NCBI GenBank assembly: GCA_000708835.1
Contig: DF237278.1
Location: 37,291 to 101,290 of the forward strand
Origin: Klebsormidium nitens
Lineage: Eukaryota; Streptophyta; Klebsormidiophyceae; Klebsormidiales; Klebsormidiaceae
DNA: 64,000 nt
Reading direction: 5' to 3'
The translations under genes were made by a program, and so were the position numbers. Below the pieces are notes generated by a model. That model saw only the letters and a list, made by a program, of their open reading frames with translations, did no database searches and had not been told where the DNA came from. The stretch's first letter is position 1. Each line of letters starts with the position of its first letter. Shown in pieces: positions 36,401 to 48,490 of the stretch.

Positions 36401-39400
36401 ATATGCAGTGGACTTCTTAACCTGGTCGGCATCTGGGCATCAAGATGCATATTGTTGGACAGGAACGTCTGCTTTGATCTGATCGCTGCGATCACACTGA
36501 TCCATCTATGAACCTCGTCTGCAGACCCCGCGCAAAGCTTTTCAAGATCCATGCCGTTTCCCCGAATCTTTATGCCCTCTGTTTCATCCGCTTTTTGGGG
36601 GAGCGGAGGGGCACACTCCCCAAAGGTCTGGAAAGCTTTCGGAACAGTCTTCTCTCTGCAATCTGCTTAATGTTCGTGCGGACTCCTGCTCAGGCACGTG
36701 CTCGATCTCCGGGGAGGCGAGTACGTCGCCCATTGCGAATACAAAGAGTGCCGCCCAAAGCCTTTGGATTGACCATTCTGTATGAAGAATGGTTTTAGGG
36801 TTCGACCAGAGGAAGCCATTCAAACCGAGAAGAGTTTTTGTTTGCAAACTCCTGCGCTTCACAAACGGAAAAGTGGTCGTGCGCAATCCTCCTCAGGCAC
36901 GTGCTCGATCTCCGGAGAGGCGAGTACGTTATCTTGGTGGAAGGCGCCGGGGAGGGTCATCTGGTTAAAGTAAAGATGACGACCAACTGGGGGGGGGTGC
37001 TCCTCGCGGGGGATCCCTCGGCCGAGGGCTGGCAAAGCACGGGGAACAAACTGGACGACATTTCGGGCTTCTACTCCGAGGACGCAATTCATGCGCTCAG
37101 CTTCGCATGGGCGGACATGGCTCCGGTGGGTTACGCTAACCCTCTGTAACTCCGGTTAGCGTCTGATGGTTCTTTTGCCTTGGTGCTGACTTTGAAGGTG
37201 CTTGAAACTAGAGCCGAAAACCGGTGCTTTGCAGGACGCAACCCGCTGGATCAACCGCGTACTGCTTCTGAAGGATGTCTTTTGGGGCGCCACGCTCATT
37301 CCCATGCTTGTTTGAAGAGGCGTCGCGCAGCCATCCGGCTTCCCGATTAAAACATGCACAAATGGTTCGACTGGATTGTCAGAGTCCTCGAATCTGGAGT
37401 CGGTGTCTGCAGGACGTCAGTCGCTGGTTCAACCGCGTACTGCTTCTAAAGGATGGCTTTTGGGCACGAGATTCATTTCAACGCAAGAGGCGTTTGGGCG
37501 GCCACTCCTTCGCTTCCCAATTTGAACACACAGAAAGCGATCAATATCAGACTTCCAACGTGCTCTATTTTGGAATCGGTGTCTGCAGGAGGCCAGCCGC
37601 TGGTTCGACCACGTACTGCTTCTAACCGACGGCTACCTGTGCGCCGAGGACATTCTAGTGCTTTTCTGCAAGAGGTGTTGCAGGGGAATCATTTTCGTTG
37701 TTAAGCAGTATTGCAGAGGCGAATTGATGCTAATTCTTGAAGGTCCTAACATTCTAGAGTTGGTGCTTTGCAGGAGGCCAGCCGCCGGTTCGACGGCGTG
37801 CTGCTTCTTAAGGACGGTTACCTGTGTGCAGAGGACATTTCCACGCTTTCTCGCAAAAGGCGTTGCGTAGAGATCCCGTTTGTTCCTAAGCAAACATGCA
37901 GAAGCAGATTGGTGCCAACTCCCGAAGGTCCTCACATATTGGAATCGGTGCTTTGCAGGACGCCAGCCGCCGGTTCGCCGCGTACTGCTTCTAAACGACG
38001 GCTACCTGTGGCGCGAAGTTCGGCCTTATGCTTTCATGGACGAGGAGCCGCCAATCCTTCGGTTAACAATCCAAACACGCAGAATTAAGAGTTATGCCTG
38101 ACAAGTTTCCAAGGTGCTCAATTTTAGAATCGGTGCTTTGCAGGACGCCAGCCGCCGGTTCGATCGCGTGCTGATTCTAAACGACGGCTACCTGTGCGCG
38201 GAGGACATTCTCATGCTTCTGATGCACGACGCGACCATGGCGACTGCGATCGACACGATCGGGATCCCCGAGGGAGAGCACACGCGGTCGTTCATGGTGT
38301 ATGACACGTGGGTGGGGCGGGACATCGACGGTCAGGAGCAGGAGCGCAAGTTCCCCATCAGCAACATCCTGACGGTTCAAGAATGGTAAGAGATTCGAAA
38401 GAGTCTGCCTGGACGTCTGCCTTGTTTGGTACTGTGGCTCGTTGGCTAAGTCAGTCGGAATCGGTTCAAAAGTGCTTTGTAGTTCAGAACTACCGTTCAA
38501 GATCCCGTAAGCGTTCGATAGCAAAAGGATGCATATATGCAATGGCGTTCAAACCTTCTCACTCCTAAACTTTTGGATTGTAAAGAGTCCAGACTCGTAA
38601 TCTGAACGATTGATCAGGACCCCCCTTCGTCACCTTATGGACGGCAAGACAGTCTCGGTGTCGTGCGCTTGCCACGGCGCTGTAAACATCACGTCCGACG
38701 TTTGAGCTCCCTGTCGCACCGTGCGCATCTTGTTTCTCACTTCAGTTTCTCTCAGACCTGAATGTCTGGACTCATCTTTTCTTGCCATATGCATCCCGTT
38801 TCTCACCTCAGCGCTTTGAAGGAATCCAACCCGTCCATATCGCTTTGTCCCGTCCGAAGCTCAGGTTCATGGACGGGATGCCTGTCTCGATCTTGTGCCT
38901 TTGGCAAGGCGCGGCCGACCTGGACTCGGATCTCTGAAGCTCCGTCCTCACCGTATGCATTCCGCTCTGAAAACCACGTAATTCTCAATCAGATTGAAAG
39001 CTGAGTCGCTCGATTGACTCCGTTCCTTATTGCAGGTTCATCGACGGGAAACCAACCCCGGTGTCGAGCCAACTCCGCCGTACGCATTCCGTTTCGGAAC
39101 CCAGTCTCCTTCAATCGGAAGTCAATTACTAGAAGATCCCTTCCTTATTGCAGGTTCATGGACGGGAAGCCAATCCGGGTCTCGTGCGCTTGACAAGGCG
39201 CAATGAATCCTATCTCTAAAGCCTACCGTATCCGTTCCGTTTCGGAGTCCAGAGTTGAACCCCGACTGAAACCCTAAATCGCTTACTCCTCGTTTTCCTC
39301 ATCGCAGGTTCATGGACGGGAAGCCGATCCCGGTCTCGTGCGCGTGCCACGGCACCAGTTATCATATAACCACGTTGTAACCAGCCCATAATCATCCCCG

Positions 39401-42400
39401 GTTAGCAGCCAAAAACATCTTCTGTGCTTATTGCAGGTTCCTGGACGGGAAGCCCATCCCGGTGTCGTGCGCATGCCACGGGGCAGTCAACATCGACGCG
39501 GACGTCTTCTACAAGAAGCGCATCACGTTCCGCAACCGCGGGTGGGAGGGCGAGTGCGCGGCCTCCGAGTACAGCTTCTTCTGCAAGGACATCTGGAACG
39601 CGTACGGCGAGCGGGTGCGGATCGTGATGGACCCGCGCGTCGTCGTCGGGATCGACGTCAGCGCGTGGGAGCACGTGACGCTCGCACGTGCGAAGCAGCT
39701 GCCCGCGTACTTCAAGGAGGACCCGTTCGACACCGGGATCCAGCCGAGCCCCTGGAAGCCGCCACCTGTCATCGATCGACGGCTGGTGGAGAACACGCTT
39801 GCCCACCTGCCGTTCCCGTACCCGGTCCCGAAGCACATGATGTGCGTGCCGATCCACCACGACAGCGTGCGGGAGGCCGCGCTGATCGGGAAGTACGAGG
39901 AGGCGATCGAGGGGCTGCCCGCGTACCCGCGGGGGCCGTGGAAGCGGAACGAGAGCTGCCACGTGGGCTCCAGTGAGCGCGCTCGCCGGCTCCTTACTCG
40001 TTCTATTTTTGCTGTATTCTCCGCTTCGCCGTTCTGGTGGATTTCTAAAAGCTCGGTTGGGGACGCTTTGAGGATTCAAGTGAGTGCGCTTTCCCTCCAT
40101 TCCGCTTTGCGTTGGTTGACCCTCTTGCCGCTCCGGTAGGGCCCCCAAAGCGATGTTGGAGCTGCGTGGACTCGCCTGAGTTATGCCCATTCGCTATTTC
40201 ATTCCCTGCCACTGTTTCCTTCCTGCCGTACTCGTGGGGCGATGGAGGGAAGCGAGAGCTTCCACCCGACTGCAAGGGAATGCCCTTTTTGAGTTGGCGT
40301 TTCGACCAGTTTCGCGCTTCTCATCATGCTGAAGCCTTGAAATCGATGCTAGAGGAGCTAGGCAGGCTCGCGCGCTCGTTTGACGTGCTTCTCTAGTATT
40401 TTGCTTCCCCCTTGTACATTCTCGTTCAAGAACGCCTGCAGTCGGTTTGAACGCACAAGACCGGAAATGACTCACTTCGCTTTCAAGCGTATCCAAATCT
40501 TTCTCGTGAGCAGCAGACTTGAGTAGGCTGTTATCCGCAACTCATGGAGAAGCGTTTCTTGGGTTCGCTCGCCAGAAGGGCCCTCAACAAACGTCGTGTC
40601 CGTTCACTAGTCTACCAACGCAGCAGGTTTGGACTGGAGGGAGAGGCGACCTCGGTAGAATAGCACATCCTACAGAAGCGTTTGAATAATCTATCCAGTA
40701 CTAACGGGGTTGTCGAGTGTTGCCATTTGTGTTTTGGAAGAAAGACGCTTCGTCAACACGCAGAAAATATACACCGCAAAGCGAGACTCTCTTTCTGAAC
40801 AGCGCACTGCCGCTGACGAATTGCGGACGGCTGCTGAAGCGCGCAGTGGTTGTCGTGCAGATGCTTACGTCAGCCGTTACACCGAGCCGGGGAGCAGTCT
40901 TTTCTACTACAACAGCGCAGGTGGGTCGCCCTTCTTCTGTCTGGCTCTGGAGGTGGCCCCCACACGTCCAACTTTATAGTGGCACTTTGGTTGTCTCAGA
41001 AAGATTCGTCGCTCCCTGACCGTGCACTGTCATCTAGGAATTGGACTGCCTCAGGGTGGCGCTACGTCACAACCAAAACTTCGATCTTGAGTCTCAATAA
41101 GTCGCTTTTGATGATGTGGCTGGACGTAAGTTTTACGAGACACTGCCAATCAAAGTAAAGAGCGATTTTTTCCATTGATTTTGCGCCTGTACCGTCGTTT
41201 GTTGAAACGTAGGGTAATTCCGAAAGCATCTCTGAGCACAGGGAAGATCCCAAGTGAAGACTGGCGGCGAAGCTCCAAGATGAGTCCAACGAGGAAGTAT
41301 TTCAGGCGCTCTGTCTGTACAACAATGACACCAAGGATTTTCTCATACTCCGTCGAGGGCACCAAGCAAAGCCCACCCGCTTTTATCAGTGAAATAACGC
41401 GTCCTTGTTTTCACGACCCCGAAACTCCACAACCGTTATCTGGCGCTCTCTTATTTTGGCAATTCGAAACTCCACACCCCTTGCCTGGTGCCATTGGATC
41501 TCCTCAAGCCCCTCAACCTCCCTAGGTCGCTACAAACCCGCAACGCTGGAATACAAACCCTTAAATGATATCTCTACCTGGCAAACCAAACCTCAAACTC
41601 GTTAATGCAGGCGCTGCCAAGATCTCCCCGAAGCGCCTCATCATCAGCGGCAGTGAGCGACTCGTATCGCCCAACTTCCAATTTATGTTCCTCATGCAAC
41701 GCGACGGCCAGTGCATCGTTTACCGGTTGAAAGAGCCGTTCCTACCGGTCTGGCGCTGGCCCTGGTGCGACCACCCGGGGATAGCTTACGTCGAGTTCCA
41801 GGGCGACGGGAACCTGGTCGCGTATGATACGAGCCCGCAGGCTATCATCGCGTCCTCCACGACCGCGGGCGAGCGGCGCGCAAAGCACCTCGCGCTGCTG
41901 GACGACGGCCGGCTCGTGCTGACGTCAGCGACTGGTGACGTCGTGTGGGAGGCGGAGCAGACGTTCCTGGCGGAGTCGGCGGGTGAGCGGCTTCGTTTGC
42001 TCCGTTTGGACGTCCGACTCGGCTTATATAAACTCCCCTCTGTAGGACGTCCTTTTAGCGGATCGGCGCGTTTGCTTCCGTTTGGACGTCCGCTCCTCTT
42101 TCCTTTTCTTTGACCTTTCGGGTGGGCTCATCAGCCTTAGTTCCGACACAATTCCGTTCCCACAAGCAATCTTTTCCTCGGTCTGTGCATTCCTTCTCCT
42201 TCTAGACGCCCTTTTGCTCCGTTCCCACGTCACGTCGTCATAATGGCGTCCCTTCGCTGGATTTCGCTGTCCATGTACTCGTCCCGCCTTCCTAGTTTCT
42301 CTTGCCTTTGTCACTCATTCTTCGCTGCCTGCTTTCGTGTGGCTCTAGTCGGGCGTCTGTATGCTTACGTCACTCGTCCTTCTGCTGCATTGGCCGCACA

Positions 42401-43287
42401 TCCTCGCCCCCCCGCTTTTTGTTGTTTTGGTCATCGATTAGGCGCCCAATTTGCAGATACCCTCGAATCCGTTTGCTTTAGTCAGCCTTTGGACCTGTTA
42501 ATAGCTGCGTCGGGCGTCTGGTCCTAGCCGCGCTTGACCACTCAATCTTGTCTCTGCAGCTTGCTTAACACTAGTCTGTAAGGGAGGTTGCACTTTACTT
42601 GCGAAGCTGAATAATACATGCATATTCTTTCTGAAGGGGATGAAGCCTCTTGTCAACGTGTGTGGTCTGACCACAATCTGCGTAATCTCTTGGATCAGTC
42701 AGGCTTTCAGAACTCAGCATTATTAAAAAAAACGTCTGAAACCCAAGTCAAAGTCGGCATGTAATCGTAGCCCACTCCCAGGCTTTCCCGTCGCCTGATT
42801 GACTGCGCTTCTCTTTACAGCTTGGTTCACAAAGCGATCCGGCTACCAGATATTCGTTCCCATCACGCTGACCGGCATCGACGCCGAGTTCGAGGGCGCG
42901 ACGGCGGTCGGCGAACTGTGCCAGGCCCTCTCGGGCCGCGTTTTCTTCTCCCTAGTTTTCCTCGGCGTAGGCGAAATGCCGGCTATCGAAGCCGCCCTCC
43001 ACGGGATCCTCCTAGAATACATGTGCTCGTTTACGAGTAGCGGCGTCGCGTCGTCCGGGGACCAAGCGCGCGAGTTGCACGTGGCCACGTACAAAGAGTG
43101 GAGCACGGGGCGCGCGCACAGCTGTGCGAAGGCGTTCCCGGTACACGATAGTGACACGTGTCTCAGGGACTTCATCGGGGACATCACGAGTAACTTGCAT
43201 TCGGCGGAGCGGTGCACGGCCGGCGATGCGCAGGGCGCGACCTTCTTGGAGCCCTCGGCGGTGTGTTGTGACTCGCCGACTTACTAA
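33429..43287 (+). CDS. GT69 (CAP59-type) glycosyltransferase fused to lectin domains
   Basis: Eight exons join in phase (889 aa): 33429-33825, 35168-35421, 36052-36224, 36897-37125, 38144-38385, 39437-39972, 41611-41982 and 42821-43287. Residues about 42-62 form a signal anchor (LGLCVLALSFWILILVVFNS). GT69 motifs are HISIYESGSHDATPEKL, TRIDFLVNARNMALNPLL, RRFDRVLILNDGYLCAEDI and EGECAASEYSFFCKDIW. Cryptococcal relatives are alpha-1,3-mannosyltransferases; the donor here is unknown. Between NPLLKQ (about 217) and DASRRFD (about 352) two exons encode a jacalin-like fold (LTSIEVYATSDKIYGLRLSF, LDLRRGEYVILVEG, ISGFYSEDAIHALSFAWAD). Residues about 612-734 are a bulb-type (B-)lectin domain (LVSPNFQFMFLMQRDGQ, VEFQGDGNLVAYD, LALLDDGRLVL). 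The last 155 residues are a Cys-containing domain I do not recognise. Introns hold long ladders of exon-edge copies. Confidence 0.85.
36694..36945 (+). repeat. Duplicated start of the jacalin-like exon 4
   Basis: CTCAGGCACGTGCTCGATCT with about 30 following bases occurs at 36690 and again at the real exon (36897), 203 bp apart. The upstream copy keeps its AG acceptor and then diverges into intron sequence. Confidence 0.8.
37235..38240 (+). repeat. Six-copy ladder of GT69 exon 5 edge
   Basis: Copies of TTTGCAG followed by GACGCCAGCCGCCGGTTCG and about 70 more bases start at 37235, 37413, 37589, 37774, 37959 and 38144, a period of 176-185 bp. The last is the working exon. Copies 3 and 4 stay open through a GYLCAEDI motif, copy 5 is broken by a small deletion, and copies 1 and 2 are the most diverged. 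Every copy keeps the GCAG acceptor. Confidence 0.9.
38635..39500 (+). repeat. Six-copy ladder of GT69 exon 6 edge
   Basis: The exon start GTTCCTGGACGGGAAGCCCA (39437) recurs at about 38635, 38865, 39035, 39154 and 39308, spaced 119-230 bp. The copy at 39308 is nearly identical through TGCCACGGCACC; earlier ones decay. The first copy extends furthest into the exon (GCTGTAAACATCACG). Copies 2 to 5 keep CAGGTTC. Confidence 0.9.
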
Positions 43288-45556
43288 TTTATGCCTGTTG
43301 TGAAGACGTGGTTGTCATTGGGAAATCATTGCTTCACACAGCAAGAGTCAGCGGTTGGGAGGCGTCGAGGTCGGCAGTCTGTGCATATAGAGCTTAGTCT
43401 TGAAAGGCCTAGAGTCAGCAAATTCTTTGAGCCAGTGACAGGTGTATGATGAGTTAGTTAAACGGTCGAAGTCCCGCACCCAATGATTATATTCTTGTGG
43501 TCATTAGCTTCAGTCTAATCTCTTTTCGTCTTTATCGCGGATTTGTGCCATCAAGGCTGCCGTGCAGCTTGATACGTTAGTACATGATAAGTGTAGCACA
43601 CAACCGTACGTCGGGGTTCAGCTGATCGGACCTCTACCATCAATCATTGCCTCCAATGTTGGGGCCATAAGGCAGCCGCGCGCATGCAGACTAAATCCGA
43701 TGCTTTTACGGATTCTGTTATCACAGATTTATGCATGATATGTGCGTCGATGTGGCCGGACATGCATGTAAGTTGGCCGTAATGGTATATCTCATATATA
43801 TGTCATTATTCAAGCGGTCACTCACGTGCCAGCATGCCAAACAATGAGTCAGCTGTTCGGCATCGTTGGCACCTATCATTTGTGAGTCACTGAGCTAGCG
43901 CGAAGCCGCCTGCAATGATAGCCCGCGCCCGCGCTCAGCACCAAGTGCTAGGTTCAATGTGGGAAGTTTTATAACCTGACGATCCGTGTTTATAATCGAC
44001 TGTTGGTTGCCTGTCGAACTTAAAGTGGGCGTAGGACACGCGTGTCCACCCCGATCGGACGGTCAAATCGCGCGCGATGGTGAGATTGCAGATGACATCG
44101 AACGGCAGAGAAGTCATTTCAGCAGAGAGGGTACGGACCTGTTAAGAACCAGCCAGGATGCGGTACCCACCGAAGTCAGGCCTTCAGACAGGGACCGGAT
44201 GCTGTCCGGAGGTCTGGTTACCGAAGTGTACCGCGGTCCCTAGGGGTCTACGTCACCGTACGTCAGCTGCGGAAGGCCGCAAAAAGGAAGAGGCAAAAGC
44301 GAGCAAAAATGTCAAAAGTTGTCGAATCGAACCCAGAACCGCCCGGAACCAAGGATCTCAAGGCGAGCGCGCTTGCCAATCCGGTCAACTTGCAAGAAGT
44401 CCCAAAGCCAGATGTCAAAATTGGTCCCGGAAATACGGTCTTATACCCCGACGCCCACTTTAATATCATGCATAATCATACGACTCGGAGCTTAGCGCGA
44501 CCGCGGACCCGCGTTTGCGAATATAGTAGGTCGGACGTCCGGCCGGTCGGTCAATTATCTTTATGCAGTGATGTTGAGTCCCCTCGATCGCGTTGCGAAT
44601 GATTATGAAGATGCCATGCATGATGCAGGCCACCGTAGCTGCCAAAACAAAACTGAGTCTTTACAGCGGTCGAGCCCGCGTCTGGGTTGTAAGTCGGCCA
44701 TCTCGGTTGCATGGCCTACTGTTCAAGTGAATTACTTGCCGTCTCACGATCATAAGGTATGCACATCTGCAGCTCAGGTTCAAAGCACTTTGAAACTGTA
44801 GCGCCAGCGCCTAGGTTTGGCCAAAGCTTAAAAAGCATCTTATAGGCCCGGGAAGGGAATCCCAATTCTCCGGTAACAAAGATCGACGCGTCCGATTGGG
44901 AATCTGGATTCCAAAATAAACTCTCCAAGCAGGCCGCCCAGCACTGGCAGGGAGTGACCGGGAGAGATCGGATCTTGTGGTTCGCGGACTTTGAATAATG
45001 TCCAGTGACCAGCAGAACCGATCCAACCGGGGCCTTAGCAGACTTGGATAGACGGCTGGCTGACAGCTGTGGTGGTGATTGGTACTTTGACTGCGGCGCG
45101 AGGATGACAGACGGGAATGTACTTGGAGCGCAAAAACACGAGAACTTCGCCTCCAAAGGCAGGAATATATCGACTCGAAACTTCGTGCACAAGCAGAGTA
45201 ACCAGGCGCTCCCTAGAGTTAGACGGATGACCTGGTTTACTCATAGCTGCTGGCAGGCACTTCCCCACGCGCGCAACTCTCACTTATGTACAGGGAATTC
45301 AGCTTGGTTTTAGAGTTCACCTCAGAGAGAGGTTCTCTGGTTGCAAAGAATTGCGTTGTTTCTTAGATTACCGTACTCAAAGAATACATGTCAAATGGTC
45401 GATAGCTATCGCTACCATGTTCTTCTGCGATCTTTAACCTCGGCAGTGGTGGACGTTCAAAGAGCTGACTTCCTATACTGCCTCTCTGGGTTTTCGGGAC
45501 CCTAGCTCAGACTGTAAGCGCAGCCGCGACCATTCACACAAAGCTAGGGCCCGGTC
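43288..45556. other. Convergent intergenic region
   Basis: Separates the 3' ends of the GT69 and PC-esterase-like genes. An ATG in a fair context at 44309 opens a 97-codon frame (MSKVVESNPEPPGTKDLK) with protein-like start composition, but it has no family match that I know and no splice support, so it is not called. Nothing else is recognised. Confidence 0.45.
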
Positions 45557-48490
45557 CTACTGCAGGGTGTGAATCGTCCACGTCATATACGCCCGCGCCA
45601 CCGCCTCCCCGACCGGCCCTGCCATCACAAAGCGGCTCGTCACCGGATCGACCGTAGTCCACGAATAGTGGAACTGCTGCAAGTCCGCAAACCGCGGCGC
45701 CTCGACGTCCCAGCTGCTGAACGGCTGGTACGGGCGCGCGGAGATCGCGTCGAGCGCCACGCGGTTCACGTACTGCAGCTTCACGTGCTTGCGCCGGCAC
45801 TCCGTCATGAAGGACGGCGCGGTGCGCCACACGAGGCGGCTCGCGGGCGTCAGCAGCGTCTCGCCCCAGTCTAGATACTCGGGCAGGTGCTTGTTGAACG
45901 CGGCCCACGCGTCGGCGCACCACGCGGCGGTCCACGTGCCCGCCTCGAGCGAGATGACGTCAGCGCCGGTCGTGATGGCCGGCAAGGCTGTCGTCACGTT
46001 GCGCCCGGAGAACATGCCCCGGTTGATGCACCCGAACTCGCCGTTCTCGTAAATCCTGTGGAGGAACGTCAGGGACGTCAGGGGTGAGTGGAAGCAGAAA
46101 TGGCCGGCCTTCGTGCGATTGTTACAGCAAAACCACGGGTTCGTGCGCGCAGCCAAGTTTTCCGGTGTTTTAAAATTGCAGCAGAGAAAGTGGTGGAGAC
46201 GATAGACGGGTTCGACGAGCTGAGCAAAACCTCAGAACCCGCGTTCGACGGGGCTGACGCCCTGCGCTTAGGGCGTAAGTTTGCAGTGGAGAGAACTGGG
46301 AGACGATCAGACATCGAGCCTCGAAACAGATGACTGGAGCGGCCAGAGCTAGCTAGCGTAATGGTTCAAAGAAGAAGGGGAAATCGACGCATTGAAAGTT
46401 TCTGGTGAGGGCATATTTTTGGATGCCGGTATAGACAGTTTCTGGTAAGTGCACATCACTGGACGCTGCACAACTTGTGAAGAAAGCTGGAACCAATCGA
46501 TTCGGCGCCAGGGATCAGTGGAGGGGCATCAAACTAGTGCAAAGTGTCGGAAGAGGAAATTTTGTCACAAAGATCGCCAGATGCTGGCTTGCGCCTGCTC
46601 AACGCTCTCGAGTTGCTTTTGCAGTACTCGATCCACAACATGCTTCGTGGCAAGAAGGAAAAAGGGCTGAAAGATGTTCACAACATCTTATTAAGGTCGG
46701 ATCTATCGGTCAATCCATCTGGTTGCTGGACCGAACACTTCCCATGCCTCCAGCGTACTGAAAGTTGGAGCGGGAAAGCTTCTTACAAGATCGCCAACAG
46801 AAGGTAGCCAATGGATGTCGAGATCGAATCCAGAAAAAATGATCAGGTGATGCATGAGTACTAGTGTCTCAGCTAAGTGCAGATGCTGGAAGCATTTTGT
46901 TTGCCACCCCTCCTTGAAGACATTAAGTTGGGAGAATTGACAGGCTAATACTTGACTTGATTGCTTGCTCAAATGTTCAGGAAGCTTCGAAAGTGTTGAA
47001 TCCGACCGTGACTTGTTCCGATTGAACAAGTTGGAAAGGAGTTTCTGCTAAACTTCATTGCATCGCATAGCAGTCCTGCCGCAGAAATGTCACGAGAGGT
47101 GTTCAGGAATCGGTCGAGAGGCAGCCAGATGATAAGTTACTGAAGTAGTCCAGACGGAATAAGTATTTATCAAAAGAATTGCACAAAGTAGTGTCTTCCC
47201 TGGCTCGCAAGTGGCAAATAAACAACATACATAAGCAGCCTGCAAACTTTGATGACCTAGCTGCGCACAGGAAGCTGCACAAACTGGGGACAGTGAAACA
47301 AAACGCGCACGGAACCCTCACCCATCTATCCAGTAGAACAGCAGATGCAGCTCCCTCTCTGGGTCCCCCTGATGGATGACCTCGCTCAAATCATGCTTCG
47401 GCCTCTGGAGCTCATCCTCCCGGATCGGCGCCCCCAAAAGAAACTTCAAATGCTGAAACAACGCCCGCTGTTGTGAGTCCCCAATGAAGATCAGCCTCCG
47501 GAACCCCTTCCGACGCATTAAAACTGCATAGTCCGATGCCAGAACAAGCGGCGGCGCGCACGTGTGGGCTGCCCACTCGTACGCCCCCGCCGCGTCCCTT
47601 AACCACCGGTAGCCCTGCCCGTAGTTACAGGGGGTTAGCGCCCCTGCGTCTGTGTTCGGGACGATAGTTATTGTCAGGTCAGCCAGGGTTTCGATCTGCC
47701 CCAACGCGGTGCACCCTGTCTGGATTATCGCCCGGTAGTCTCCTGCGTCCCACAAACGGAAGGTTGCAGTCCACGCTGCCTTCGCACCACTGAAATGCTC
47801 GACGGAAAGATCAGCCACCCCGCGGGCCGGCCCTACAAAATACACTATCAGCTCCTGCGCCTTTTTTATGGTCGTTTCCCAGTGACTGGCGTTGTTGGAT
47901 TGGATCGAAAAGCTGCACAGAGCGCCAGCAAGGCAAACACACGGCCCCTCAACCACCATCCCCCCTGCCAGGTGATGAAACCGCCCGGCATCGCACACGG
48001 AGCTCGCCAATGACGCGGCGCCACCTGTCAGGCCCCCGGCGGTTTCTTGCATGCCCGCGGTTGTTGTGAAAGCGCTTCCCCCGGGCAAAGTTCCAGATTG
48101 CTCCGTCCCTGTTCCGTTTGCGAGTGGCGCTTCGTCACCTGGCGCCGTGTTGCTATCTCTGACAGCTTCAGCTTCGGCTCTCATTTCTTTCAGGAGCTCC
48201 AGTCGTAGGCTGGCCACGTCGACTGCGGCTTTGCGGAGCTTTGCGATCTCCTCCGCCCGCATATACGCGTCAGTGAGGTTCTCATTGCCGGATGCGCCCC
48301 AGTCGCCCAGCCGCAGGCGGGAGGTCAGCAGCCCCCCCTGAGAACCAAAAACTCCGACCCATCCTCCAATACTGGCGTCAAGAGGCGCAGACTCGCGCCA
48401 ACAAGCGGACACCAAACACCCAACCACGACACCCACAAGAAAGGTGCCCGGGTTTGTCGAGGGCAGTAAATGCTTGCCCGGCATAACCAT
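45557..48490 (-). CDS. PC-esterase/NXPE-like membrane protein
   Basis: Two exons, 48490-47322 and 46055-45557, join at phase 2/1 to give 555 aa. The N-terminus has a short tail and an anchor (GTFLVGVVVGCLVSACW), then a charged coiled coil (MRAEEIAKLRKAAVDVASLR). Residues about 200-290 look like a beta-sandwich of the filamin/Ig type (CSFSIQSNNASHWETT to LADLTITIVP). A Cys-flanked segment (CNYGQGYRWL) follows. RRLIFIGDSQQRALFQHLKF carries the GDS nucleophile loop of the PC-esterase/TBL/NXPE superfamily; WIDGIYENGEFGCINRGMF spans the splice junction, and DLQQFHYSW near the end would supply the catalytic His. Plant TBL relatives O-acetylate wall polysaccharides; acetyl transfer here is inferred. 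ATG at 48484 is an alternative start. It is divergent from the FkbM-like gene. Confidence 0.8.

Noticed and set aside
44309-44602. 97-codon frame starting MSKVVESNPEPPGTKDLK
   Set aside because: The start context and first residues look fair, but the frame degrades into Arg/Ser-rich sequence and no homologue is known to me; left uncalled.
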